Below, piece by piece: positions 31,451-41,788 of a stretch of DNA of 64,000 nt. The stretch's first letter is position 1; each line of letters starts with the position of its first letter. Below the pieces are notes generated by a model, which worked only from the letters and a program-made list of their open reading frames with translations, was not told the origin of the DNA and made no database searches. Source of the DNA: Cyanodermella asteris (Eukaryota; Ascomycota; Lecanoromycetes; Ostropales; Stictidaceae); assembly GCA_900618795.1 (NCBI GenBank), contig UYJD01000009.1, positions 1 to 64,000 of the forward strand, in the 5' to 3' direction. The position numbers and the translations under genes were made by a program.

Positions 31451-32138
31451 TGCTGAGGTCAAGCGAAGACAGCAGGGACCGTATGACTGTGTTTCGGAAC
31501 ATATATTGTCTTGTCACATCAAGACCACAAAGGCACGGAAGAAGGGCAGTCACGGTTGCAGAGCCAATACAAGGATCCGTGGAATCCATATTCGAGAAAA
31601 TGCGGCCATCGCTGACTCATCAACGGTTTTCACTTCACGCATGAGCCGAAAAGGTGGGCGAATGCTGCAGAAGCCGTCGCGCGCAAAGCTCAGCTCACAG
31701 AATGACAAAATGGCTGACTATGGGTAGAGTATGGATGTGTCAGAACTTCTAAAGCCTGTCCAGAATAGATTGACATGACTGGACTCAGCCCGATGGAATT
31801 TAGTTGTTCGGATAGCTTCAAGATGAACGAGAGCACCACACGTGACCGCGCGTGTTTCGCCGCGCCAAGAGTTCTGCGCCATGATGTGTCGGCGCTTGTG
31901 AACCCGCATCGCTTCCTCGAACATTATTGTAAACAAATGCCATCAGCCATTTCCACCACTTCAGCACACAAGCCATTGCTGCACTTTCCGCGCGTCCCAA
32001 CAACCGCCACAGCTTGAACATGCTTCGCTTGTAGACTACTACCACTATCACCATTCCGTCTGCTGCTGCAGCGACAGCATTCGCTTGACTTTATCACACG
32101 CGGACTTGCACTGGAGTCGCTACTGCGCTCTCCTGCTA
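31451..32138. other. Divergent promoter of Bud27/URI-like and Ppc89-like genes
   Basis: The 688 bases between the divergent starts contain no recognisable gene. The last 60 bases are C/T-rich leader-like sequence. Confidence 0.6.
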
Positions 32139-35100
32139 ATGGACTCCTCACCCCTCTCTGAGCGACTTCGGGAGATGGGACGAGATCTCAATAAGACGCG
32201 ACAATCACTTGGATCGAATTCAGATTTCGCCGATCTCACTGGCTCCCACCTTAGTGTGGAGGACGAATCCTCGGAAGCCTACCATTCGCAACATTACATT
32301 AGCTCCAGACGCTCCGGCAGATTCGCATCCCGACCGTCACAAGACTTTGTCATTGACACGTCAGCCATCGGACGCGCCTTTCCCGACATGACCGGTTCAG
32401 GAAGCTCCATAGATGACGGCAGCAGCATCTCCATTGAACTTGGGCGAGCATACAGGGGTGATACACGCAATCTTTCAGAAGACGGGACGAGAGACAGTCT
32501 AGGGCTCGAAGGTCGGTACAAAGTCGACCTGAGCAAACTGCCACGACGGAACTTTAGCTCAGGTCGTCCGTTGCAGGATGTCTCTACAAACATTGGATCT
32601 ATTCGCAGCTCGCCCCCTCCCATGAAATCAACCCGATACGAGACGTCCGGCAGTAGCCAGCAGGGCAGTGACGAGGCTCGTAAATCGGCACCGCCCAAAG
32701 TTACGGTCGAAGATGCTGAAGATCACACTGGTTCAACGGATAGCAGGAGTTCACAGAACAACACCATGCGCAGCTCGCGTTTCGCAAATGCACAGCCGCG
32801 AGACAGCCTTCCGCTACCCAAACGATTCACATCTGGGGGAGACCTCTTGCGTTCTGTTGGTGAGAAATCAGCACGTGCCAACACAGCCAAAGGAATCACC
32901 AAAGGTCCAATCGACAATCCGACCGCCACGTCCACAAATGGTGGGACATTCCAATCGTTCGTGCTGCCGAATGTGCCTAACATGTCAGAGCTCGTATCAG
33001 GCGTGTTTGACGATGGCACTCCAGTCTTCTCACGAAAGAGCGGAGGACGCTTCACACCTCACAAGTCGCCGGTTGTCAGGCATTCGGCGGTGCCTTCTAT
33101 TCCTGTGCCTCAAGACGAAGAGGCCATCATTCTGTCGCTACAACTGCTTCAAGAGAAGGTCGCTCGACTCGAAAAGCACAAAGCTGAGTCACAGGTCACT
33201 ATCAACGAGTTACAAAGTAAGAATAAGGACCTTGAGAGCGAGCAAAGGGAATGGAAACGGGCGTCGCGAAAACATGGCAGTGGATTTGGCCCAAGTGCGG
33301 GCAGTGATGCCGGAGACGAGGGTCATGCTCGCGGCAGCAAGTCGGCCATTGATCGAGAGCGACTCCAGATCAATATCAGGAACCTTCAAAACGAGCTTGA
33401 TGGTGCCAATCGCAGGGCAGCGGTCGCTGAAGCCAATCTCACAAATGTTACTCAAGAGCGCGATGCAGCAGTGTCCCAGCTTGGAATAGCATTCATCACA
33501 CAGGAAGAGTTGAAGGTAGACAACGACGCATTGAAGGAAGAGAACAAGAGACTACGGCTGGAAGTTAAGAAGTATCGTGCGGTCACCGAGGGCTACATTC
33601 AGCGTGCCAAAGCCGAAAGGACGGACAATATCGAAAGAACCGAAGGCGTCAAGAGCAAAGCTGTTGATGACGAAAGAACTGGCCAGGACGCAGGGAGCAT
33701 GAATTGTCAAGTAATCGACGTTGATACGCCCGGAAGGCCAAAATCCAGACGGCACATGAGCGGGTCTGACGTGCAAGAGAAGGAGCCAACTCTGAACATA
33801 CCAAAGCGCCCGAAGCGCCGGGTTGTTCTTGAGGAGTACACGGCGACGTCAGACTTTGCAGGCTTCACCGATCAGCAACTCAAGGACATCGGAGAGCGTC
33901 TTCAGGAGGCCTCCCGCGACATGTCACGAGACGTCTCATACAAGATCCCGTTGAAAGGACATTCTGCGACACAGGCTCCAATGACAAGAAGGTTGGCTGA
34001 GGCAGAGCTCAACGATGTGACCCAAGCATCGCGAGTCAGTTTTCTACAGGAAGGAGACGTCACCATATTGAGAAAGATGCTCGAGCGTGAGCATCTGATT
34101 AAGAAAGGCCGTCTCCAGCCTACGGGCAAGTCCAGAGCACGGGATGATTTGACCGGCGATATCACCCAACTCACAAACCACACTTCTCGATCTCGAGCCC
34201 TCCCTCGCAAGTCCTCCATGAAGGATCTTACCGGTCGCTTGAGCAATAAGGGCGAGGCGGCCGTTGACGACGATGAGGAAGAAGAGGAAAATGAGCCAAC
34301 TCATCACAGCCGCGCTCGATCTCAAGCTCGCCGCCACTCGGATGCATCGGTGATGACCCGCAACGTGAGCAAAGGTCGAGTTCCCGCCATGGAAGATATG
34401 ACTTCAGCCTTCATCCTTCCGGACATTACCATGAACTTGCGTCAGCGACGAGCCAGCCAAGCGAATGCAGACATGACCAATGCAGCGTCAGTGGCTGTCC
34501 CCGAGATCGTCGTCAACTCTGCTACACACGAGCCTGAGAACTGCACAATATGCACCCGCATCCTCGGCCACTGCTCACACGATAACGAGGAACACCAGAC
34601 AGGGGTTATTATTCCAAAGCCAATTCCTGTTTCTGACCGCCTAGAAGACTTTGCCTTGGACGGTGAGGACCATACAAAACGACCCTCGGAGCCCCCAGCG
34701 GATGCACTTGCCAGAACTATCAAGGCTCTTGAAGACGAGTTTGATCACATGGGACTACAGATCGCTGAGCTGCAAAAGATCTATAATGACCTTGACGCGT
34801 CTTTGCAGAAGCGAAAGCGCAAGGCCTTGGGCGACCGCATTGACAAGCTCAGAGCAGCAATGGATGCCAAGGGAGACCAAGTGTATGCTCTATACGATGT
34901 GCTTGAAGGCCAGAAGAAGTCCGGCAAGCTTGATGACATGACTCAAGATGAACTCAATGATACGCCGAGCAATGTCCTGGGCCACAGCGCAAACTTAGGC
35001 AATCTGGGCATGCCAAATGGAATCATGTTCAAGCGCGGACAGAAGACAAGCAAGGCCGATGTCACGCCAGCGAAGGAGCGTCCTCAGCCGAGAAGGATGA

Positions 35101-35291
35101 GCGATAATGGAAGAAACGAGAAGATGGCGGCGACCCCAGCTGCACAGACAGACAAGTTCCCCTGGGATGAATCCTACGAAGATGAAGACGCAGAGAGCTT
35201 GCCTTGGGAAGGTTTTGACGATACCATGGATCTTACCGGTGGAAGCCGCAGGAGCAACACTTCAAGCAGAAGAAGGAGCATTGGCCTTTGA
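32139..35291 (+). CDS. Ppc89-like spindle pole body protein (Cep57-type domains)
   Basis: Large scaffold protein of 1050 residues in one exon; the ATG at 32139 is the first in frame. Residues ~325-485 form a coiled coil (ILSLQLLQEKVARLEKHKAE, later EELKVDNDALKEENKRLRLE), matching the Cep57/Ppc89 centrosome-localisation region. A Cys/His cluster, CTICTRILGHCSHD, lies near 805. Residues ~850-927 (LARTIKALEDEFDHMGLQI, then AALYDVLEG-like YALYDVLEG) match the Cep57 microtubule-binding domain. The rest is Ser/Arg-rich and disordered. A short motif D-[L/M/V]-T recurs nine times, at Asp 32, 83, 626, 670, 696, 753, 778, 933 and 1031, often followed by Gly. In fission yeast Ppc89 anchors the spindle pole body and septation proteins. 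The placement at the spindle pole is inferred from these domains. Confidence 0.82.
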   Translation: MDSSPLSERLREMGRDLNKTRQSLGSNSDFADLTGSHLSVEDESSEAYHSQHYISSRRSGRFASRPSQDFVIDTSAIGRAFPDMTGSGSSIDDGSSISIELGRAYRGDTRNLSEDGTRDSLGLEGRYKVDLSKLPRRNFSSGRPLQDVSTNIGSIRSSPPPMKSTRYETSGSSQQGSDEARKSAPPKVTVEDAEDHTGSTDSRSSQNNTMRSSRFANAQPRDSLPLPKRFTSGGDLLRSVGEKSARANTAKGITKGPIDNPTATSTNGGTFQSFVLPNVPNMSELVSGVFDDGTPVFSRKSGGRFTPHKSPVVRHSAVPSIPVPQDEEAIILSLQLLQEKVARLEKHKAESQVTINELQSKNKDLESEQREWKRASRKHGSGFGPSAGSDAGDEGHARGSKSAIDRERLQINIRNLQNELDGANRRAAVAEANLTNVTQERDAAVSQLGIAFITQEELKVDNDALKEENKRLRLEVKKYRAVTEGYIQRAKAERTDNIERTEGVKSKAVDDERTGQDAGSMNCQVIDVDTPGRPKSRRHMSGSDVQEKEPTLNIPKRPKRRVVLEEYTATSDFAGFTDQQLKDIGERLQEASRDMSRDVSYKIPLKGHSATQAPMTRRLAEAELNDVTQASRVSFLQEGDVTILRKMLEREHLIKKGRLQPTGKSRARDDLTGDITQLTNHTSRSRALPRKSSMKDLTGRLSNKGEAAVDDDEEEEENEPTHHSRARSQARRHSDASVMTRNVSKGRVPAMEDMTSAFILPDITMNLRQRRASQANADMTNAASVAVPEIVVNSATHEPENCTICTRILGHCSHDNEEHQTGVIIPKPIPVSDRLEDFALDGEDHTKRPSEPPADALARTIKALEDEFDHMGLQIAELQKIYNDLDASLQKRKRKALGDRIDKLRAAMDAKGDQVYALYDVLEGQKKSGKLDDMTQDELNDTPSNVLGHSANLGNLGMPNGIMFKRGQKTSKADVTPAKERPQPRRMSDNGRNEKMAATPAAQTDKFPWDESYEDEDAESLPWEGFDDTMDLTGGSRRSNTSSRRRSIGL

Positions 35292-36146
35292 GGATCGCTC
35301 CAGTGATTCGACGCTTACGGCCACTCAAAGCAAGGTGTCAGGGCGTTTTTGGGAGACAGTTTGCATTGAATAGCTTACGATTTGTCTTTAGGCTTCCGGG
35401 ATCGATGGATAGATCAATGGATAGCATTTGCATACTAGACTCGGCGTTAACGCACTATCACGAGGTCCTGGTGGAATGCAAATTATCAGTTCATGATGAT
35501 ATATGCAACATCTTTCAGCGACCTACAGGCATCATGCTGACCGCCTCTATGGGCTCCAGTGGTTGCGTGAGGCAGTTCTCCTGATTCGCGTTTATGTAGC
35601 CGACCAAGATCCGAAGCCTTTTTGACAACTTGAGCGGATGTCTGCAGCTTTACGAAAAGGTCGTCAACCACAAATTGAACCCGCACTCCGTCATAGGCAC
35701 AGCGAATTGTGGAATACTAGCGCCAAGGCTCTGTATTGCTCCTGCCTTACCTATAACACTCTCCCAAGCTCGTCACCCATACTCAAGATTTATGTATGCA
35801 TGCACGTGTTTATCTCGCCTTGGACGTTTCTCACGCTATACGTTCGGAGCTTTTGGCGTTGAGCATCTGCAGGTTCCCAGCTGCGGACATTTCTTTCATG
35901 CTTTGCAAACAAAACGTAGGTACCTGTCGAGACATAATCTTTGTATGCATTTGTTTGACAGCCTAGGCACGGGTAAAGCGCCATGCGCTTGCAAAATGAG
36001 CAGGAAAACGAATATAACCAAGTCAAGCGGGCACAATCATCACTTTATCTTCAATCCGACAATCATCTCTTGAACTTGAGTCAAAACTTGCATCTTCTGC
36101 CCCAAAGCCTTCAGCTGGCTCATCATCTTGCGTACCCAAGAACGCC
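35292..36146. other. Intergenic region downstream of Ppc89-like gene
   Basis: About 0.85 kb with overlapping short frames only (for example 35630-36073 plus). No RNA gene or repeat was seen. Confidence 0.6.
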
Positions 36147-36692
36147 ATGAACAACCAACAGAGCACCGCTCAGTTCCAAGCCGCGCTGAGTGCCAGCATC
36201 ACGAGATGGCATTCGAAAAACGCCCTTTACCAGTACAATTTGCAGGAGCTCAAAGAACAACAAGCCTTGTGGTCTTCCTTTGTGAAGAATTGCGAGGCTG
36301 CTGTTCAAGCCAATAAGTTCCGCCGCGGGCTTTACTTTTACCGGATGTATACAAGAACACAAATCTACGCCGCCGAGCTATACCAAGAGGCCAGTGTCCT
36401 ACAGGTGAATCTCACCAACAAAAGAGAAAACATCAGACAACGGTCGGCCATGCTTCAGCAAAAGAAAGCGAATCGCGTCTTTGCAGTCGCTAACGGAGCG
36501 GCCTTGCCGTTACCGCGCGTGACGATCCAAGTTCCGCCGCGTGTGGAGCCACTCGGATGCAATCGCTGGCCTAAGAAGTTCATCAACTACAGCGAGAATT
36601 GGAGAACGCAAGATTTGCAAGTGTGGGAAAACAAATATCAGACGAGTCTTGTTCGAGAGAAGGCTTGCAGACGGAACCTGGCGAATGGCTAG
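36147..36692 (+). CDS. Unrecognised 181-residue basic helical protein
   Basis: I do not recognise the family. The single-exon frame starts at the ATG at 36147 (MNNQQSTAQFQAAL). Residues ~10-110 appear helical and rich in Gln, Tyr, Arg and Lys, with alternating aromatic residues (FRRGLYFYRMYTRTQ, then YAAELYQEASVLQ). A Lys/Arg-rich stretch (QQKKANR) follows, then a proline-rich link (LPLPRVTIQVPPRVEPLG) and a basic tail ending RREKACRRN-like REKACRRNLANG. There is no signal peptide or membrane segment. Composition and length suggest a real small protein, perhaps nucleic-acid-binding, but no domain supports this. It could be lineage-restricted. No partner gene is evident. Confidence 0.5.
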   Translation: MNNQQSTAQFQAALSASITRWHSKNALYQYNLQELKEQQALWSSFVKNCEAAVQANKFRRGLYFYRMYTRTQIYAAELYQEASVLQVNLTNKRENIRQRSAMLQQKKANRVFAVANGAALPLPRVTIQVPPRVEPLGCNRWPKKFINYSENWRTQDLQVWENKYQTSLVREKACRRNLANG

Positions 36693-37282
36693 GGCGGTCA
36701 TTCCGGTTTGAAGAAAAAGGTTCCTACCAAGCAAAACGAGGCATGTTTGTAGCTTGAGAATGCCTTTTGTCGGAAAGGAGTTGCTTCTCATGTACTTAGT
36801 GAGTCGGTCGTTGAGATATTAGCAGGTCAGTCTCAGTTGTGCAGGCAATAAATCATGGACGAAAGTTCTGAAATCAGCTCAAGAGCATGTACTGCTATCC
36901 CACCTCTAGCCGACTTCGGACTTGGTATGGTCTGACAGCATCTCCACTCCTCCACCCTCGTTCCACGATACCATGCCACAAGCAATAGTAATTGAGGACC
37001 GTGCCGAAACCATAAGATGGTGTTCCTTGCTGTGGCTCTTATCACGACATCTGACTGCGAAAGAGGGGCAACCCATTGTTAGTCCGTATTCCCATGCCAC
37101 GAGCGCGATTTATCCGACCTGAAAAAGCCCATTGATCCCGTAAGAGATATTTGGCCTCCTGCATCCCCTACCACACTCTTGCCGGGTCCCTGTACTCGAA
37201 GCCGCAATTCAATCTTGTACTTGTAGCACGATTTTTGTGATTATCTGAGACAACATTTGCCTCCGGTCACCCAGCCTCGAAG
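36693..37282. other. Intergenic region upstream of ACC deaminase-like gene
   Basis: The gap of 590 bases has no recognisable gene. It serves as promoter for the gene at 37283. Confidence 0.6.
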
Positions 37283-38359
37283 ATGGCATCCTCATCAGAT
37301 AACCTCCCAACCTACATCCGCACCTTGCGTTCGATCCCCAAATCCAACTTCCTCTTCGGCCCCTCCCCGATCCAACACCTGCCCCGCCTCACGGCGGCCC
37401 TCGACCCCTCCACCAAAATCTACGCAAAGCGCGAAGACTGCAACTCCGGCCTCGCCTACGGCGGCAACAAGGTCCGCAAGCTCGAATACCTCGTCGCCGA
37501 CGCTCTCTCCAAGTCCGCCGACACGCTCGTCTCCGTCGGAGGCGTACAGTCGAACCACACCCGCGCCGTGACCGCCGCGGCCACGGCCTCGGGCCTGAAG
37601 GCCGTCACGGTGCAGGAGAGGTGGGTGCCCATCGACCCGCCGCTGTACGACAGGACGGGGAACATTTTGTTGTCGAGGCTGATGGGCGGGGACGTGCGGT
37701 TGAACGTCGAGGGGTTCGGGATCGGGCACAAGGAGGCGACGAGGAGGGCGGTGGCGGACGTGGAGGCACGGGGCGGGAAGCCGTACTATGTGCCGGCGGG
37801 AGCGAGTGATCATGAGCTCGGTGGGCTGGGGTTTGTGGGATGTTTGGTCGAGATTGCGGAGCAGGAGAAGGCATTGGGGATCTTCTTCGATACGGTTGTG
37901 GTTTGTAGCGTGACGGGATCGAGCCATGCGGGACTACTGGTTGGCGCCGTGGCGGAGAAGAAGGGGCGCAAGGTCATTGGGATCGATGCGTCGGGAAAGC
38001 CGGTGGAGACAAAGGCGCAGGTGGCGAGGATTGCAAGGAACACGGCGAAGCTGCTGGATCCGAAGTTGGAGATTCCTGATGAGGCCATCATTTTGGATGA
38101 GCGGTTCCACGAAGGTATATACGGTATTCCGGGACCGAGCACTTTCGAGGCGATGAAGCTGGCGGCGCAGACGGATGCACTCATCACAGATCCGGTCTAT
38201 GAGGGAAAGAGCATGGCTGGAATGATTCAGCTGATCAAAGAAGGCTCTATTGCGTCTGGGTCTAATGTGATATACATTCACCTGGGTGGTCAGCCGGCGC
38301 TGAATGCTTACAGTAATTACTGGGATGAGAAAGGAAATGGAATTGTAGGAGGCTCTTAG
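37283..38359 (+). CDS. 1-aminocyclopropane-1-carboxylate deaminase (PLP enzyme)
   Basis: PLP-dependent enzyme of 358 residues in one exon. The PLP lysine is Lys63 in YGGNKVRKLEY. The phosphate/substrate loop SVGGVQSNHTR follows at about 84-94. ERWVPIDPPLYDRTGNILL and PAGASDHELGGLGF match the family. Tyr306-Glu307 in DPVYEGKSM and Leu340 in GGQPALNAY correspond to the Glu and Leu that mark true ACC deaminases; D-cysteine desulfhydrases have Thr at these places. The enzyme converts ACC to 2-oxobutyrate and ammonia and so can lower ethylene production by plants, or the fungus's own ACC. The upstream half is strikingly GC- and C-rich compared with its neighbours, a codon bias seen in strongly expressed fungal genes. 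It is convergent with dolichol kinase, 85 bases away. Confidence 0.9.
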   Translation: MASSSDNLPTYIRTLRSIPKSNFLFGPSPIQHLPRLTAALDPSTKIYAKREDCNSGLAYGGNKVRKLEYLVADALSKSADTLVSVGGVQSNHTRAVTAAATASGLKAVTVQERWVPIDPPLYDRTGNILLSRLMGGDVRLNVEGFGIGHKEATRRAVADVEARGGKPYYVPAGASDHELGGLGFVGCLVEIAEQEKALGIFFDTVVVCSVTGSSHAGLLVGAVAEKKGRKVIGIDASGKPVETKAQVARIARNTAKLLDPKLEIPDEAIILDERFHEGIYGIPGPSTFEAMKLAAQTDALITDPVYEGKSMAGMIQLIKEGSIASGSNVIYIHLGGQPALNAYSNYWDEKGNGIVGGS

Positions 38360-38444
38360 GCATACCTAGCGTCACGAGACGCTTAAATACCGTGTCTGAA
38401 ATGGGTTTTCTTCGACTTTGAGGAATGTATATTGTATTCGTGAT

Positions 38445-41228
38445 TCATATCTTCAATAATCTTACCAAAAGCCAGAGCACAACCGGTACAATGACATTAT
38501 CGTTGCCGCCAGTCAGTACCGCCTCGGTAAAGCTTACACCCACACCAGCAAGAGTCGACTTTCCTAGAAACGACACAATGCCGTCGACCCCCATATTCTC
38601 GGGCTCACCATGTTGTCGAAAGGCGTTCTCGCTAGGCCAGCCACCTAGTCTGCGCCATATCTCTGCTGCTGATAGTCCAACAACGACTGCAGCGACAAAT
38701 GCTGCGCTACCTTCCAGGCTCTTGCCACCGCTCCAAATCCATCGACGACGGCCATATCTGCGGCCTATCAGACTAGCCGCCGCATCGCCCATGCCCACAC
38801 ATACAACGCCAGCAACCATGCTGAGATCTCGTCGGGGTATCTCCCATTGATACCATGGATGGCTCGAATGGAGCTTGGCTAGAGTGCCCCTGCTCATGCT
38901 TGCAAGGCTAAGCCATAGCGGTATAGCGCAACCGATGAGCAGGAATATCGGGCTGATGATGATTGGGCCCTTGTGATCTCGACCGTCGACGTATGGTGCG
39001 AGGAAATGGGTTAAAGGTCGGGAAATTGGAGGCAGCTGTGCCGCTCGGAACATATCCAGCAGCAGGAATATTGCAAGCATCAAGCCAAGGGCAAGGGCGA
39101 CAAAGCAGGGATCAACAAAAATCGTTGGGAGAAACATGCTGACCATCATGCCATGGAAGACCTTTCGGCGAGTATCCACTTCAACAAGAGCCTTGAGCTG
39201 CAATACGGCTCCAATCCCCAGAGCAAGGTTCGCTAGGCACCAAACGATTATTGCTAGGCGGGTGTTCGCGGCACCCAAGGTGTAAGTTCGATGATCGTCG
39301 AGTGTGTCTGCGAAAGTATAGGTAAGCGCTTGATGCGGTTCAGCTAGACGTGGTGGGAGAGCTATCCATGAGTCTAGCTCATTTAATATGACCTGTAAGC
39401 GCAGTGGTCGTAGATTGCCCAACAGGTAGCCTATAGCCCAGCCGACAGGCTCAATGCCACCAAACGCATACTCTTGAATATACAAACGAACCGGAATGAA
39501 GATGATGCCGATAGCCATAGCGTAGCAATAAATAGCATACAGCCACTTGACTATTTGCGCCTGCGTCCGCGTCGGCCAAAGGAACGGCCGCCGCTTCTGC
39601 TTCCGGCTCGATCGATCGACAGTAGAGTCTCGAGCCTCGGTATGAGAGCGGCCGGGGTCTGGAAATGTGTGTCGCCGTGATCGGGATTGCAACATTTGCA
39701 ACTTCTCAAACCTAGACCCGATTGATGTTGTCTTGTCTAGGTCATGGCTGACGACAATAGGGGGTTTGTTATCGTTGTTGCCGTCCTGCTGGGCCACATT
39801 TTGACCAAAATCATGGATGACCCAATCGGGCTCATCGCTTGACTCGTTTACTTGAGAGTCCGGTAAGAAGGACGAGGTCTGGAGTATGGTCGCTATCGCG
39901 CCCGTTTCGGTTCTGTTTCGCACGGTGGCATTGGCATGCTTTGGAGATCGGAAGCGCCAACCGGGGATTCGAGCAAGCATTGTAGTCCATTTCATGACAT
40001 GCCTGCACGACAATAAAAGAGTGACTCCACCAATCCACATCAGTGAGAAGATGATGGTCGATTGTGGGGCCGATGCGAAGAGAAGGAGGTTGATTAGGCC
40101 AATCGAGAGCAATTGAGTTTCGGCCGGAAGCAAGCTGCTACCGCAAAAGTACTGAATGGTAGGACTTAACGAGCATAAAATTGGAATGAGAAACGTCATT
40201 TCATCCATCTTGATTCTTCGCCCAACATCCTGATTTTGTGACCTCAAAGGCAGTCCAATAGCCAAGCTTATCACCGTCATCCAAAGCGTCTCAGATCCTT
40301 GCTTTCGAGCTAGAAACGCTAGCTTTTGTCCGGCTGGCCACCAACTCGTGACACCGAGGATCATGTTCGCTTGAATGACGTCGGCACGTCTATCCCAGGT
40401 GGCTGTTGTGAAAGCTGCGATAGCGATCGGGACATGGAAGGGATATAGAGCGAAGGCAGGGTCGAATGGAGCAGGCACCCGTCGAATGCGGTCTCTGTTG
40501 CTGCTCCATACTGCCCCGACGTGGCGTTGAACGAGCCAGCAAACGTAGAGGATGTAGTATCCGTAGAAGAGCTCACACAGTCTTCTGGCCCTTTGAATTG
40601 TACCCTGGTCTTCCTGCTCTTCAAGCTTCGCTGTGACCCCCGCGGATTTACCAGCCTCGCTGGTCAGGATGGAGTGCGTGAGACCGCAAACGAAGGTAAC
40701 TTCGAGGATACGTCTGATGAGCTCAGAGCGCCATTTTGTCACATACTTCCCGATCTTGTCTTCAGGCAGCGTAGCAGCTGTTTTCAGAGGCTTGTCTGAT
40801 GGTTGGCCTGGTGTAGCCCGGCTCTCGGCCAACAACAATTCCTGCACTCCATCAAAGTCTGATGGTGTAGCCGCCCCCGATGTCCCCTTCAGACCCTTCC
40901 TGAGCTTCCCACGTGCTGGCGGCAAGCCCTTAAGATATGGTTTCTCATCGTCAGCTTCGGTGCCGCTGTCACTTGACGATGTGGTGGTCGTGCGCCGGGC
41001 GCGGCGCGCAAAGTAGTCAGAAACATCGGAGTCGTTTCGCACGGTGCGAGGGATCTGAGGGATGCTTTGGGAACTGAGTGGTTGACGGTTCTTCGCAGCA
41101 AGGTTTGTTACGAAAAGGCGATCGGATATGTCGAGGCTTTGGCGTCGGTATGGGTGAGGTGACCTGGCGCCCGGTGGGATGTGGTCTTGCGTATCTTTGC
41201 TGCCGGCAGCATCGTCAGGATGTAGCAT
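38445..41228 (-). CDS. SEC59: Dolichol kinase
   Basis: Integral ER membrane enzyme of 927 residues, single exon, with the ATG at 41228 (MLHPDDAAGS). It phosphorylates dolichol with CTP to give dolichyl phosphate, the carrier for N-glycosylation, O-mannosylation and GPI anchors. The N-terminal ~150 residues are soluble, then many hydrophobic segments follow. A polar insert near 440-560 contains a Lys/Arg stretch (RKQKRRPFLWPTR). The catalytic part is C-terminal: DTRRKVFHG (the conserved 'RK.fH' motif), GVVCVGMGDAAASLIG (the CTP-binding GDxxAS motif), RRWIWSGGKSLEGSAAF, and EAVLTGGNDNVIVPV. The length is typical of filamentous fungi, which have a longer N terminus than yeast Sec59. It is expected to be essential. 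Confidence 0.93.
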   Translation of the reverse strand: MLHPDDAAGSKDTQDHIPPGARSPHPYRRQSLDISDRLFVTNLAAKNRQPLSSQSIPQIPRTVRNDSDVSDYFARRARRTTTTSSSDSGTEADDEKPYLKGLPPARGKLRKGLKGTSGAATPSDFDGVQELLLAESRATPGQPSDKPLKTAATLPEDKIGKYVTKWRSELIRRILEVTFVCGLTHSILTSEAGKSAGVTAKLEEQEDQGTIQRARRLCELFYGYYILYVCWLVQRHVGAVWSSNRDRIRRVPAPFDPAFALYPFHVPIAIAAFTTATWDRRADVIQANMILGVTSWWPAGQKLAFLARKQGSETLWMTVISLAIGLPLRSQNQDVGRRIKMDEMTFLIPILCSLSPTIQYFCGSSLLPAETQLLSIGLINLLLFASAPQSTIIFSLMWIGGVTLLLSCRHVMKWTTMLARIPGWRFRSPKHANATVRNRTETGAIATILQTSSFLPDSQVNESSDEPDWVIHDFGQNVAQQDGNNDNKPPIVVSHDLDKTTSIGSRFEKLQMLQSRSRRHTFPDPGRSHTEARDSTVDRSSRKQKRRPFLWPTRTQAQIVKWLYAIYCYAMAIGIIFIPVRLYIQEYAFGGIEPVGWAIGYLLGNLRPLRLQVILNELDSWIALPPRLAEPHQALTYTFADTLDDHRTYTLGAANTRLAIIVWCLANLALGIGAVLQLKALVEVDTRRKVFHGMMVSMFLPTIFVDPCFVALALGLMLAIFLLLDMFRAAQLPPISRPLTHFLAPYVDGRDHKGPIIISPIFLLIGCAIPLWLSLASMSRGTLAKLHSSHPWYQWEIPRRDLSMVAGVVCVGMGDAAASLIGRRYGRRRWIWSGGKSLEGSAAFVAAVVVGLSAAEIWRRLGGWPSENAFRQHGEPENMGVDGIVSFLGKSTLAGVGVSFTEAVLTGGNDNVIVPVVLWLLVRLLKI

Positions 41229-41788
41229 GGCCCTTGACGAGAATGAAAACCGGAGGCTCCAGAGCAATTTGCCTCATGGCCATTGATCCTTGGTCAAGAG
41301 GGGGTTGAAGCGGGTGCCGCAGTAGGCAACGATGCTTCTTTGGTACAAAGCTCAATCAGTCCTGACAGCTTGCGGCCATGTACGTCACATGTGATTCTGC
41401 CATGCGCCTTGTCGCCTTTTCTTCCCTGCGCCTACTTCTTGCGCTGTGCGAGCTATTGATCGAGAGGTCCTGAGGCGCTTTCAAATGCCACAGCTGTCAG
41501 TCAATGAATGTATAAGCATGCCTAATAACACTTGCTCGGGCCATTTGTTGCGATGCATAGGTCTGCAATGCTCCCACTCACTCGAGGCTGCCACGAGCGG
41601 CGATAAGCCAGGTAAGACGACACCTTGTGCCAGCTGTGTGGCTTTGGCTCTAGAGATAAATTACCTGGTGTGATTTTTCCCTTTCGAGTCCTCGAATCTG
41701 AGGCCCCCGCTTTCAGTCTCGCAGAGCTAATCGACCGGCTTGAACGTGTCACCGAACCTTGAACAAGCCCAAGTCACAGCCAGGTTAG
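41229..41788. other. Divergent intergenic region, dolichol kinase and HET locus
   Basis: The gap of 560 bases contains no recognisable gene. Confidence 0.6.
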
